Below, piece by piece: positions 33,801-44,651 of a stretch of DNA of 64,000 bases. A model generated the notes under the pieces. That model searched no databases and was not told the origin of the DNA. It saw only the letters and a list, made by a program, of their open reading frames with translations. Positions within the stretch are counted from its first letter, which is position 1. Each line of letters opens with the position of its first letter. The translations under genes were made by a program, and so were the position numbers. Origin of the DNA: Girardinichthys multiradiatus (Eukaryota; Chordata; Actinopteri; Cyprinodontiformes; Goodeidae); the NCBI RefSeq assembly GCF_021462225.1, contig NC_061797.1:38652147-38716146 (forward strand). Reading direction: 5' to 3'.

Positions 33801-36800
33801 TCCTATGCCTTTAAACAATTTGGTAGAACCTCTGATTGGTCAATTTACAACATTTAAGCTAAATATAAGGACACTTGTTGATGTATTTTAAAGCAAAACC
33901 TCAAACCTTGTTTGACATCCTGAGAAAGTCCAAAGAAATCAGGCATGATATCAGGAAGAGTTGTGAATCTGCACAAGCGTGGTTCATCCTTGGGTTTAAA
34001 CAATCTCATGCAAGTGTAAACCCCATAGGAGTGTCCAGCTGCCATTCAGGTAGGAGCTGGCTTGTGTCCCAGAGATGAACGTGTTCAGGTGTGAACATGT
34101 GTATTAACTCCAGAATAAAAGCAAAGAGGCTGGCTGAAGATGTTGAGAGAATGTCATTATCCACAGGGAAACGAGTCCTGTACTGACACGGTCTGAAATC
34201 TCACTCCGAGAGGAAGAAGCCATTACTTTAAAAGCCATATAAAAAAGATAGATTCAAGTTGGGGACAAAGATTTACATTTTTTGGGGTGTGTAGAGACCC
34301 CTGCACTTCAAGGCCTCACAAGGAAAAAAAAAATTATGTTGGGGATATTATAGCAAAATTCTCAGCCCTATAGAACATGTGTCGGCAGAGCTGAAAAGGT
34401 CTGCAAGAAAACAGAGAGCGGATGTATATTAGTTTTTCTGCTCACATTCATGTCTGCTTGGTGGGTTGCTGCATTCCCTGATAACCATCACAATGTCTCA
34501 TTATTCAGCTCCTGACGTTCAGAAGACATCCCAGCCAGATCATGAACAAGGTGCTGTTGAAAACCGGGACCCCAACAGGCGTCACATTGGTAGGTGACAT
34601 AAAGTACATTCTTTAGAGAAATCTGTTTTTTCCTTTTATAGTATTGCTAACTTGAGGTTTTTAATATTATTGAGCATTGAACAGTGGTAGTAAAAGCCCA
34701 GACACATTGTTCACCTTAAATTTGTCGAATGTACACTATATTCTTATTTTGAGATTTCTCCCTATTTTAGCTGGCGTTCAGTCCAACCGCCGAGGCCGGG
34801 GACGAGGAAACCGCAGCAGGGGCAGAGTGAACATGCGCAAGGATGGCACCATGAAGTTTGACGAGGACTTTGATTTTGAAACCGCCAACGCCCAGTTTCA
34901 CAAGGATGAGATTGACAAGGAGTTCCAAAACAAGCTGAAACTGAAAGGTAGCATTTCAGTGCAGTGTTGTCCGATACAGCAGCTACCGGCGTTAGCTAAA
35001 CTGCACATTGTATGAGCGTAGCTTGGGGAGCTCGGTATAACTCTCACCTTACTTTGGCCCAGGTGCAGTTTCTTGTGTAAATAGGGTTTTTTTACAGTGC
35101 TGTCAACCTTTCAATACGACTCTGGATGTCAACTTTAAAAATAATACAAATGTTTCTTCTGTATCACCCAGTTATTTTTTCTTAGAAATTAAATATACAT
35201 TCTGTCAACTCAGTTTTTAAAAAATCCAAAATGTAGGACGCTGAATAATTTTACCTCCTAATATAACAAAAACAGCTTCTTTAAAGGTATCCCTTGGACA
35301 TGACATGAAGCAGAATTGCAGCCTTTGTTAATGCACCTATTTGTAAAAGAAAGAAATGTCAGCCATGAAATAAGATGACAAACCACTGATTGGTGTACAA
35401 TCGATATAATGGACACTAGAAAATTAATTATTTAAGGATAATAATTTGCATCAAAATCAATAAAAACTGACCTGTTCTTCCAGCGGCAGCAGCGCTACAA
35501 TATCAGAGACACTCAGCCCTTCTTACCTGTTGCCTCACCTGACAAAACCATGAGCTGCTGCTGGGTGTTCAAACTCTGCTAACATGGCAAGTACAAACAG
35601 AAAAAAAACATATGCTAACATCATTAGCCAATAAGGCAAACACAAAAAGCGTTGGTACTTTCCTTATGAGGCAGTTGGACAGGAAAAAAACAAAATGCCG
35701 AAGGATTCTACATGCTAGCTGCGCTAACGCAACGACACTGATGTTTGAGAGCAACTTAAAAAGGTCAGTAAAGCTCCTGTTTCTGCAACAGTAATGCAGT
35801 AAACCTCCCAGGTGGCGTAGGCTAAAGCTGTATGTTTTAATATTAGCTACATGGAGAGCCAAATGACGGAGTTCTGTTGGTCTGAGCTCGACTCCGTTTT
35901 ACTGCGTTACGAATTAGCGCAGGACAATATTAATGAGCTGACTGCTCAGACGGTTAGAAAATAGTGACGCGGCAACCAGGAGCCAGGCTGAAGCTGACGA
36001 TTAGGAACGAAAAAAGTAGCAACCTGCAGCAACCCACCCTGCTGCTATGGATTATTGTTAAAGAAAATTCTCAGCGAAATTACCAGAAAGATGAAATCGT
36101 ACATGAATACATTTGCATGGATCAGATTCTTGTTTGCCTTGTAAAAAAATAGTTTTGTATGCGTCAGACCCATGTTTGTTTTTTAAACACAATTAATTTT
36201 AGTATAAAATGATCCTTTATTTTTTCCTTAAGCTGTAATGAAAGGAAATTGACAGGAAAATGGACCCACACAGCGTCGCACTAAAGATAAGCAATTGTTA
36301 TCTTAACTATAGTTATGCCAACAGGGAAGTGACACTTCTAAATTGCTCCATACTTTCATAAATTGGTTTTGCCCTAATAAAGAAAGTTAAAATATTGTTG
36401 TATTGTAACTCATTATATGTTTTTCTCTTAACTAGAAAGAGCCCTGTTCCCTTATAACATGCTGAATGTTTTTCTTAGTACCGCTATTGATTTAGCGACC
36501 TCCCCCCCCCCCCCCCCCCCCCCCCACCGCTGATTCTTCATCACAAGACAGGCTCCTCCCTCTCTTTAAGAGATGAAGCACTCTAAGAACAATACAAAAG
36601 CAGATTCAAAGAGTTGTTTCCAATTTCTTCCCACAAACAGATGACAAACCTGAAAAGGCACTCAATGGAGAAGAAACCGCTGACTCAGAACATCCAGCCA
36701 ATGCGGGCACCACTGAGGAGGAGGAGGCTGCCATCAATACGTGTTACTATGACAAGACCAAGTCCTTCTTCGATAATCTGTCCTGTGAGGATGCAAGGAG

Positions 36801-37306
36801 GTACTACAGCGCGCACACACCGCTGATATGGCTCCCTTCATGTTTTATTATTGTACCTACATCTGTCTCAGCACAGCAATGAGTAAAAGTCACACGTTGG
36901 CTGTTAGTTTTTGTCATTAACAATTCACTGAGCAAGGCAAATATTAGAGCCTGATTGAAGACTGGGTCATCACTGCCTGAGCTGGATCCTCCTAAAGTAC
37001 TTGGCATGTATTTTAGCTTGTGAAATGTCCTCTACTATCACTAAAATACTTTGTGTTTTTGTCTCTTCAAGCAAAACAGGTGAAGGTGGATATCCAAAGT
37101 AAGTCAAATATTCTCTCTCCATTCACTGAGGCCCCACATTTATAACTGACTTTCACAACATGGTCAACAGAGTCGAGTCTCAAGTCATTGTATGTTTAAT
37201 TACTTTTTAGATTGGATATAGTTAAAATATGAAGTGGCCACATTTTGTTTTAGTTTTTATTTTTATTTTTTAGAGTCAAAAGCTTTGATGCGGTTGTATT
37301 AAAAAA

Positions 37307-37381
<75 letters not shown>

Positions 37382-38606
37382 AGGGAGCGCAGGTCAACCT
37401 GGGCAGAGGAGAGACGAATGAACTCGGAGACTTTTGGCATCCCGCTCCGACACCACCATCGTGGAAGAGGAGGAGGTTTCCGCGGCCGAGGGTTCATGGG
37501 GCCCCGTGGAGGCCGGGGGCGGTCGTCAAGCAGAGGTTTTTTTGGGCCGCCCCAGAGGGCCATGCCGTTTTTCAGGGGCGGATTCAGAGGTGGCAGAGGA
37601 GGCCGCGATTTCGATTTTGAATACAGGGTGAGTCAAATGAGCACAAGCCTATTACTGTATTATTACAGCATTATCCTGTATTTGGTTATGCAGCAGGGTT
37701 TCTGCAGATTAACGTTTTTAAAAGCTTTGAATTTATTATACTCAATTCTAGGACTTAAAATCTTTTAATATTAAACTTATTTTAGACTTTTTGTGCCTTT
37801 TTTAAAAACCTTCAAATGTATTAATCTTCCTTATGATCCTTAGTTTAAAAATTTAGTATTGATAATAAAGTCTATTTTAGGCCTTTAAAAGGTCTTGCGT
37901 TCAGATTTTTTTTAATAAAAGTTGCATTTAGTTGTGTTCTAAATTTGTATGTTGGTTCATTTATTGCTTCACTTGTGGCGTCCCCGACCCAGGGTTCGAT
38001 TCCCGGCCTTGAGACCACAGCTGCATGTCGTCCCCCCATTTCATCTCTGCTAATTTCCTGTATGGTACCTGTCAATCAAGACCACTAGTTCCAAACAAAC
38101 CAGTTCAGCAAGTCCAAAAAACGTTTTATGTATTTTAACAGCTAAACAAAAGGTTCATTTTTGGCTAAAGTATAAAATCAAGCTGGCCAGCTGCAGCGGG
38201 CGGTGGAGTAAAGAGTCCTTAGAAGTCAAAGGTCAAAATCCAAATGTTGGTTCTAGTTTTATTATCCACTAATTAGCCCATAGGAAAGTACATTTAACAA
38301 GGTTTGGTTGTTTAGTTAAGATCCGTTCTACCGGAGCTTCACTGTCTGCTGTTAGAAGGGATTCATGTTGGTTGGAAAAAGCTCTGGACTCATGAGCCCA
38401 ATGTTAAATCTAAGCTATAATACAAGCATGATTTATAACATTATAAATACAAGCTTATTTTGTAATCTGTGTAGATCTTAAACTCAAGTATTACGCTCTC
38501 AAAAAGTTGGACTGGCAGAAAACCTGGTGCAATCCACTTACGGCTGATTCCTAAATCTTTATTTTCCTCTTTTCTCTTCCAGAAGGATAACAAGGCGGCT
38601 GCGTAG
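27860..38606 (+). CDS. lsm14a: LSM14A, RNA-binding P-body / mRNA decapping-associated protein
   Basis: LSM14A (RAP55A) binds mRNA and partners such as DDX6 and EIF4ENIF1 in P-bodies. Coding exons: 27860-27980, 29694-29857, 31418-31562, 32048-32230, 34509-34589, 34771-34947, 36641-36800, 37384-37627 and 38583-38606, all GT-AG and in phase, giving 432 residues (human about 463). Residues 1-80 are the LSm domain (starts [20 protein letters not shown]). RGRGRG is at about 238-244, the DFDF box at 264-267, the FFD box at 333-335 ([12 protein letters not shown]) and the TFG box at 360-362 ([14 protein letters not shown]), followed by a C-terminal RGG region. The N-terminus matches human LSM14A rather than LSM14B. 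A possible 27-nt microexon lies at 37072-37098, and the exon 8 acceptor abuts a (GT)36 tract. Confidence 0.97.
27981..29693. other. lsm14a intron 1
   Basis: The intron begins GTAAGAAG and ends CTCCAAAACAG. I see no repeat with recognisable ends and no RNA gene in it. Its first 200 bases are relatively CpG-rich, which fits a promoter-proximal intron. Confidence 0.6.
30470..31152. mobile_element. Possible hAT-type non-autonomous element in lsm14a intron 2
   Basis: The left end AGGGTGTAACAGTGCGTGTA and the right end, read inverted, AGGGGTGTAACGATACAC, form imperfect terminal inverted repeats about 680 bp apart. Inner sequence (CTTTCGGTTCGGTACG) is typical of fish hAT-derived elements. Target-site duplications could not be fixed with certainty. 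Confidence 0.5.
32370..33759 (+). mobile_element. piggyBac-type element, internally deleted, in lsm14a intron 4
   Basis: TTAA occurs at 32366-32369 and 33760-33763, immediately outside terminal inverted repeats of about 32 bp. Both ends begin CACTAGAACTCCCA and end CCGTCAATTTGACGG, with two mismatches in between. TTAA duplication is the hallmark of piggyBac elements. At 1390 bp the element is too short for a full transposase (usually near 600 codons). It is inserted in the sense orientation of lsm14a. Confidence 0.95.
32683..33523 (+). pseudogene. Remains of piggyBac transposase
   Basis: The first frame, 32683-32895, gives [20 protein letters not shown], then an acidic Ser/Asp-rich stretch. 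This is the usual N-terminal start of PGBD-like transposases; it stops after 70 residues. A second in-frame piece ending at 33523 gives [20 protein letters not shown], then [18 protein letters not shown]. It resembles the early part of the DDE_Tnp_1_7 domain, where intact copies have DELKAFIALLYVRG and LWS. The catalytic Asp residues further downstream are missing, so no transposase can be made. Confidence 0.8.
33830..34430 (+). repeat. Tc1-type transposon remnant in lsm14a intron 4
   Basis: Degenerate sequence just right of the piggyBac element resembles the DNA-binding half of Tc1-type transposase genes: GAGTCCTGTACTGACACGGTCTGAAA and AGGAAGAAGCCATTACTTTAAAA-type blocks. No intact frame or terminal repeats remain. 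Confidence 0.55.
34948..36640. other. lsm14a intron 6
   Basis: No gene or clear transposon was recognised. A run of 24 cytosines lies at 36502-36525, about 115 bases before exon 7. Confidence 0.55.
36502..36525 (+). repeat. Homopolymer C24
   Basis: An uninterrupted run of 24 C lies in lsm14a intron 6. The minus strand is G24. Length is likely polymorphic and prone to sequencing error. Confidence 0.98.
37072..37098 (+). CDS. lsm14a: Candidate 27-nt microexon of lsm14a (optional)
   Basis: The segment is preceded by TTTTTGTCTCTTCAAG, a good pyrimidine-tract acceptor, and followed by GTAAGT, a consensus donor. It is 27 nt long, and its phase fits exactly between exon 7 (ends in phase 2) and exon 8. 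Inclusion would change ARRERRSTW to [18 protein letters not shown], just before the TFG box. No transcript evidence is available here, so it could be a chance match. Confidence 0.4.
37309..37380 (+). repeat. (GT)36 microsatellite abutting lsm14a exon 8 acceptor
   Basis: Seventy-two bases of perfect GT repeat run directly into the CAG acceptor (37381-37383) of coding exon 8, so the normal pyrimidine tract is replaced by GU repeats in the transcript. Confidence 0.98.
37972..38098 (+). repeat. SINE-like repeat, second copy
   Basis: CAGGGTTCGATTCCCGGCCTTG (B-box-like) is followed by CTGCATGTCGTCCCCCC and TGTCAATCAAGACCACTAGT. The order of blocks is the same as at 21716-21905. It lies in the last intron of lsm14a. 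Confidence 0.65.
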
Positions 38607-40340
38607 TACTTCAGTTACGGATCCACCGGAGAATTGTAGCCACTTATTATGAAATTATGTCAGTTGTAGAAGTTTCTTGTGGTCTCTACATTAAAGACAA
38701 TATTTGGACACCAGCACCTCGGTGGACTGTTTGACATCAGGGGGTACTGGTCCTACTCCCTCTCTCCACTTTGAGACTTTCCAGTTTCTTTTTTCCAGAG
38801 GTTTTGTTGAAAAATTAGAAGACCACATGTAAATACAAAGCTTTGAAGTAATTGCGTACTTTTGCATCAGTCAAATTCCTTTCTTACTAAAGTTGTCTTT
38901 GATATTAGGAGCAGTACACACTCTCAAACTGTGAGCAGATCACAGCGGACATGATCGATAGCTTTATTCCTTTTCCCTCAATTTGTGATATTTTTCAGCA
39001 CCAAATCTGTCACCACTGCCTGTTGCACCATGTATTTTTTCTGCTCAGTTAGGTTGCCATGTGTTCAGCGTTTGTACTTCGTTAGTATGGTTGTTTTGTT
39101 TTTTCCTTCAACATTCATTTTCTATGAAGTAGTGCAGCTAAAAGAATCATAACTCAGAACTGGTCATTTGTAAACAATGAATGTAAAACTAGCTCAAACC
39201 AGATGGGTTTTTTTTTTCCCCCGTTGAGTTCTGTGTGTACCCTTGTTAAATCGTACGTGAGCCCTCAGACCTCCTGCGTCAGGTGACTTGCTTTCCTTCT
39301 AGTTTCCCTGCTGGATTTCTGCAGGTGGGGCTGTCAAATGCAGGCGTCCGAGTCCTTTGGTTTGGTATGTGTCACAAAGCTTCAGCTGTACAGGGATTTT
39401 TATTTGGTTCTAGCTGTGTTTACGTAGTTAATGACACAGGATGATGATTTTTCTGATTTGTGTACATTAGAAAAGTTGTTTATTATTATCTTACAAGGTC
39501 TTAGCAAAAGACACATAAACAAGTTCTATTTACCTAAATTTGCTGTTTTGCCAAAAAAAAAAAAAAAGTAATTGCAATAGAAGAATTTTCATTTATATGT
39601 ACGCTCTTGTAACTTCAGTATTTCTCAACATTTTCTTGTATGTAAAGGCGTTGCTTTGTGTTGTTGTACTTTTGTCTCATTGACTTTGCCCTCACTATGT
39701 CAACAGCCAGCAATTCACACTGCTAAATTAAGCACTTGTAGCGGTACAGGAGTTTTATACTCCAGATGGGACATGTCGGAAACAAATTCAGCTACATTTG
39801 TAACTGCATTTCTGATCAGTTGTAACTCCATTTGTTGCATCGTCAATGTGATTGTTCTCAGGAGTGAATTTATTTTTTTACCAACTTGTTAAATGGACAA
39901 AAGCTGGATGTGGTGCCAGTATTTACAAGGTTCTCGTTCGTTTAAAAAAAAAAAAAAAATCCAATCCTCAAACCTTTTTAGGGAGTGCCTTTCGCCCCAT
40001 GTTTCTCCCTTTAACTTAGATGTGACATTTGGAGATAAGTGCTGCTAGCAATATGAGGTGAAAATAGATCCTCTTCTGTAAATGTGGTTCAGATGGCAGC
40101 GCAGTAAATGTCTTCAAAGGTTATCACACAAACAGCTGATAAATGCGCGATAGCCTGTGGAAATAATGCTTTATGTTGGCTCTAACAGCAACAAATTAGA
40201 TTTAATTTGAGGCAAAATTGTTATACTATTCAGAACTGACATTTTTCACGTTTGCTACTCCTTCCAGTCACTGGAATTGTTTTCTTGGTTAATCATCAAA
40301 ATTGAGTTTATACGAAAATAAAGAGTTGTACAATTTTCAT
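38607..40340 (+). other. lsm14a: lsm14a 3' UTR
   Basis: From the TAG at 38604-38606 the sequence is AT-rich and free of recognised repeats up to AATAAA at 40317-40322, which I take as the poly(A) signal. This implies a 3' UTR of about 1.7 kb. A14-type runs occur at about 39555 and 39945. Confidence 0.65.
40317..40322 (+). terminator. Probable lsm14a poly(A) signal
   Basis: A canonical AATAAA is followed by a T/GT-rich stretch (TTTTCATGTCTTCCTCTGTTT) within 40 bases, the usual layout of a cleavage site. Confidence 0.6.
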
Positions 40341-41400
40341 GTCTTCCTCTGTTTATTATATTCCTTTTTGCATGTTGTAGCACTGTTGTTTTTCAGTTAA
40401 ATGTCCTGCGTTCAAATCTCGTGCATGCAAAGCCTTGGTGTGCATGTTCCCCCTTTGCATGCATGGTTTTCCTGCTTCTTCTCATCTAAAAACGTGTTCG
40501 TTTAACTGGCCAGTCTAAATGTCCCTTCAGTGTAAAATTTACACTGAAGGGACACAGACTGGCCGTGGCAAAACCAGGAACAAGTCTACCTGGGGTCGTT
40601 TTGAGTTATTTACAGATCCGAAAAGAGTGGAGTCTAAGCTTTCCAATGATGTCATACTTGTGGAAATCAAAAAAGATATGACCATCTGAATGTCTGCACT
40701 CACCAGACTATTTTTCTGAGAAATCAGCCCTGAAAGATTCATTGTTTTCTCTCCCTGAAAGCAGGGTGGTGACAAAAGCTGCTAATTTCAATAACTTTGA
40801 ATAGCCAACCTCCCCCAACTGTTTGTCAAGAGAAGCTCCAACTGACTGTCACTGAACTTTTTCTATGTAAAGATAATTTACAGCAATGCATTACAATCTA
40901 TTTTTTTTAAATATTATTTATGTCTGCAAATTGCATCATGACTGCATCCTAGTGATTGGTTTGGTTTCCTCTTGTTTTTAGATAAGTCTCACTTAAAGTT
41001 CCAGACTATTAAATGTTCTGCCTCAGGCAGAGTTTGAAATCCAATCTCACGCAATTATCAAAATATCAGGGTAATATGGATGTGTTCTTCTTAATATGTA
41101 ATATGAAATGTCCAAAGATTATTGTAGCATGAAGAAATATTGTTTATCAGTCTTCATTTTATGTGTGCAGGTATGAATAGAGCTATGGGCTAATAGTTTA
41201 CACCTTTTGAATACGTGTTAATCTAGAAGAGGCTGGTGCTACAGCTATTTAATCTGTACCCATCAAATGATATGTCTGCAAACCTCTTGACTTTAATGAA
41301 CCCAGGAAGAGAAATGGGCATTAACTTGACTTTGATCATGTCACAAATGTGATTTTTATTTACAACTTTATACAGATTACAAATTGCCAAAACGCCAATG
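40323..41400. other. Spacer between lsm14a and the decayed minus-strand gene
   Basis: It holds a diverged reverse copy of the dispersed repeat (about 40380-40540: GTGTGCATGTTCCCCCTTTGCATGCATGG, then TAACTGGCCAGTCTAAATGTCCC). That copy ends in a long hairpin at 40508-40564. Otherwise nothing is recognised. Confidence 0.6.
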
Positions 41401-43452
41401 TCACACCATCATCCTCTTCTGTGTTGTGCTTTGTGGTGTAATGTCCTCCGCTTCATCGGAACAGAAAGGCCTGCTGTCCGTGGCCAGTCCAGGTGCAGGC
41501 AGGGCAGGAACACACACGACAGGGGGTAGAACTTCTGGGTCACACAGCAGCTGAAAGCTAACGGGCTCTGCATCGCTGTGAGTCCTAGTTAGGACCACAC
41601 CAGGTCTTTTGGCATCAAAGCTGTTAATAAAAGCACACAAAAGACAATTAAAATATTGCATGTCTCTTTGTTATTGACAAATACAGATTGTGGAAGTCTG
41701 CATAATAGAAACCTGAAGTGCTGATAACTCTTGATATGTGGGAGTTTTCGGAAGTAGGGACTTAGGTGTGCCTGCCAGTCAAACGTGTTGACTAACACTG
41801 TGCCATCTTCCAGTCCGACCAGCTGTGGGATGTTGAGGCGACTTTCTGGCGAGCTGTTTTCCACTACCTGCACACAGAAGGACCATAATAGAAATAAGCA
41901 TTTTAGTTTTCGTGCATATGACCGACTTTCTTTTTCGATTTTCTATCAGGTGGAATAGACTTACTTTGGTGATATCTGCCAACGTGCTGACCTCTTGTAT
42001 GCTTGTTTGATAAGCCCAAAGCCGCAGTCCGGGGCAAATTTGGTGTGGCCAGCAATCAGGAAGTGGATATTTAGTGTGGAGTGAAGCTTGGCCAGGCGCC
42101 ATACCACAACATAAAATTGTTTCTGTTTTGCCCAGTGCAGTTGTCACAATGAAGATCCACATCAGTTTCTCCAACTCCAAAATGAGTGAAGTGGTGCATG
42201 AAGCTGATGACTTCATTGTTCCCCTTCCCTGATGAACATCCCTTCATCAATAAGGAAATTCACCTGTTTCTGCAGGCCTTCACAAGAGACACCAAAAAGT
42301 CCAAATTTCTGTGGTGTCAGGAAGTACATTGGCCCAGGCTGCAGTGGGTTCGAGGGGAAGTGCATCTGATGAAGACGGAGGACAAAAAAAACAGGGATTA
42401 GATTAAACAAAAGCTGTGTATCGTTAAAGCAGTCTTATGTTTATACTTTATAAGAAAAAAAACTGCAATGTGGGACAAATACCTGCTGTGCAAAGTCAAA
42501 GCTGTAGTGCCTCCTGATCTTCTTACTTGAAGGTGGGGAGGGGCCGATGGCCAACTGATAGTCGTCGCAGGTCTTTTTGCAGGCAGCAGTCATCTCGTTG
42601 TAGACGGCCCTCTCTTTTTGAACAAGCTGAAGATGATCCTGTCGCTTCTTGATTGCTGCAGTCTTCCTCTCCTCCTGAAGGTTTGCACCTCAACCTCAAG
42701 CTTAGATTAAAAATACAAACACAAACCTCACTCAAGTCGATTTTAATATTTAACTGGTCAGGTTTATGTGATTTGTCCGCTTCAGTACATGATTTATTTA
42801 CAGTATGATGCATCATAATAGTTTTTTTTAAAAAGTTATAAACTCACCCCATGAGAAACTGAGAGGTATTCCGGCAGACTTCGATGCCACCGATGGAATA
42901 AGTTGTCCTGGCGTGTTTTCTTTTCCGTGGTGTCTTCTTGGTGGATGTTGTCATCGCTGAGGTTTCTACTGTTTGCTTCAAGATGTCCGATTATTCTCAC
43001 GTCCTGCCGCTCCCTTTCTGCTGCTAATGAATCCATCCGTATGTTGCACCTGATCTCTGGAGAAAGTTTGCGGCTACAGGACTGTGTCCCAAGTGAAGAG
43101 TTCTCCTTTCTTCCTCCGTAACATTTCCAGTCAGAGTTACGCATCTTCTCCATTTCACTGTCTCTGTTTTCCTCAAATGTGTTATAGCTTCTGATATCTT
43201 ACGTTTTAGCTCTTCAGCCGCCAGTCCAAAGCTTTCTTCGTCATCCTCGTTTTGGGTTGAAGACAGCTGCAGACTAGGAATGTTCTCCAAAGTAATGCAG
43301 TCGCTGTCATCTTCCTCTTCCTCTTCATCTCCTTCTGATTCAGAATCTGAAGAGAGTCCGGCGGTGGCGGTGCTGCTGAACATGTTCTCCCACAGCGAAG
43401 CGCTGTAACAGCCGCGATTCAGTTCGTCTGCAACACGTTGAGCTTGGTCCAT
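41401..43452 (-). pseudogene. Decayed copy of a multi-copy fish gene family (LHxDNCxGQN motif)
   Basis: Minus-strand exons: about 43452-42848 (acidic N-terminal part; the frame changes near 43160), 42674-42483, 42365-41965, 41867-41713 and 41620-41401. The order of motifs fits an uncharacterised, repeated fish family that I believe is covered by Pfam DUF7869: HYSFDFAQQ, MHFPSNPLQPGPMYFLTPQK, FGLFGVSCEGLQKQVNFLID, LHCDNCTGQNRNN, HFLIAGHTKFAPD and NIPQLVGLEDGTV. Exon 42365-41965 needs two frame changes to keep these motifs: one after MFIREG and one at LWY/RLAKLH. Introns are retained, so this is not a processed copy. Function is unknown; the Asp-rich motif has suggested a transposase-like origin, which I have not shown. 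Confidence 0.72.
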
Positions 43453-44651
43453 CGTGAAGAAATATATTATTTTTCATAGGAGATGTTAAGTAGCCACGAG
43501 GTTTCTTGAAGCACGCTGGGTTATTGGTCGACAAGCAGAACAAAATCCAGCGTGGAGCCAAACAAAGTTGCTACAGAAATGAGCTGAGGCTTTTCCCCTC
43601 CCCAAAAATGGAGTTTTAGGCTGAAAACAAGCCGAGTTTAAACATAAAATGTACCATTTTAAAACCTCCGAAATTGTCATTTAAAGAATCGATTGGATAC
43701 TTCACAATTTCAACTTGCACATTTTGCAATAAAACGAAAATCACCATTTTCTCAGAAATTGACGGTTTTTCCTCATTTTCTCCGTTTGTGCTCTGCCGAC
43801 TTGTTCCTGGTTTTCCCGTGGCGCGTCACTTTCCCGTGGCGAGACTGGTGACCAGTCCAGGGTGTACCCTGGACTGGTAAAATCCAGTGCAGCCGATTTC
43901 CTTCTTGCTTCAATGAAAGTTCCCTTCCGGTCAAACAGCTCATCTAAGTCTGCAAGCTTTCTTGTACATTAACTTTCATTGGCACAATTTGACTTGTACA
44001 GGTATTTGTTTTACATTTCAGGGAGAACCATTTTTTTTTTCTTCTAAAAATGCCGTCAAACATGTTCTCTTATTGTTTTTTGGTTTTTTTGTTAAGGCCA
44101 TTATTTACATTGTTTGGTTGTTTTACAGAGCTAGGATGTTTAACTGTTGCATTCATTTAATTTTATTTTAGATACATTTATATCATATTTCAGGGGTGTA
44201 CATTTTTGAATAAAAGTAGCACAGGTTGGGTTTTTAAACCAAAGGACTAAATGAAGATTTACAGCTGGATCATTTTAAATTTCTCATGTACAGATGTGCG
44301 TTAGTGTTATGCTTTTTCTTCAGATTGAGCTCTTTACAAACAATGGATCAAACAAAAACAGAACAGTGTTTGTCAATAAAAATAGTGGAGAAAATGTTAT
44401 TTATTTAAATCATTTAAAGATATAAGGTATATATTTATAAACACCTTGTAACTCCTTAGATAGTGGCCCCACTGATGAGTAAAAACGAACTTCATGAGAA
44501 GCTGCGTCTGACCGTGAGCTCTCCAGCAGATGGCGCTATTACTGCGGAGGCAACACAGCCGTCGTTCAATTCAGGAGACGAAGAAAACATGGGACTGAGG
44601 GAAATGCGCGGCCATCAGACGTAAACAAGAGTTAACAAGGGCTTTTCAGAC
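43453..44651. other. Divergent spacer before ss18l2
   Basis: It separates the minus-strand pseudogene start from ss18l2. It contains a perfect short palindrome (43851-43878) inside a dispersed-repeat scrap. 44480-44650 is GC-richer and probably includes the ss18l2 promoter and 5' UTR. No other feature was seen. Confidence 0.55.

Noticed and set aside
37309..37380. Tandem repeat considered as a CRISPR-like or satellite array
   Set aside because: It is a plain dinucleotide microsatellite; no spaced direct repeats occur anywhere in the window.
37313..37768. ORF beginning in the GT repeat
   Set aside because: Its Cys-Val start is repeat translation; only the part from 37384 to 37627 is real, as lsm14a exon 8.
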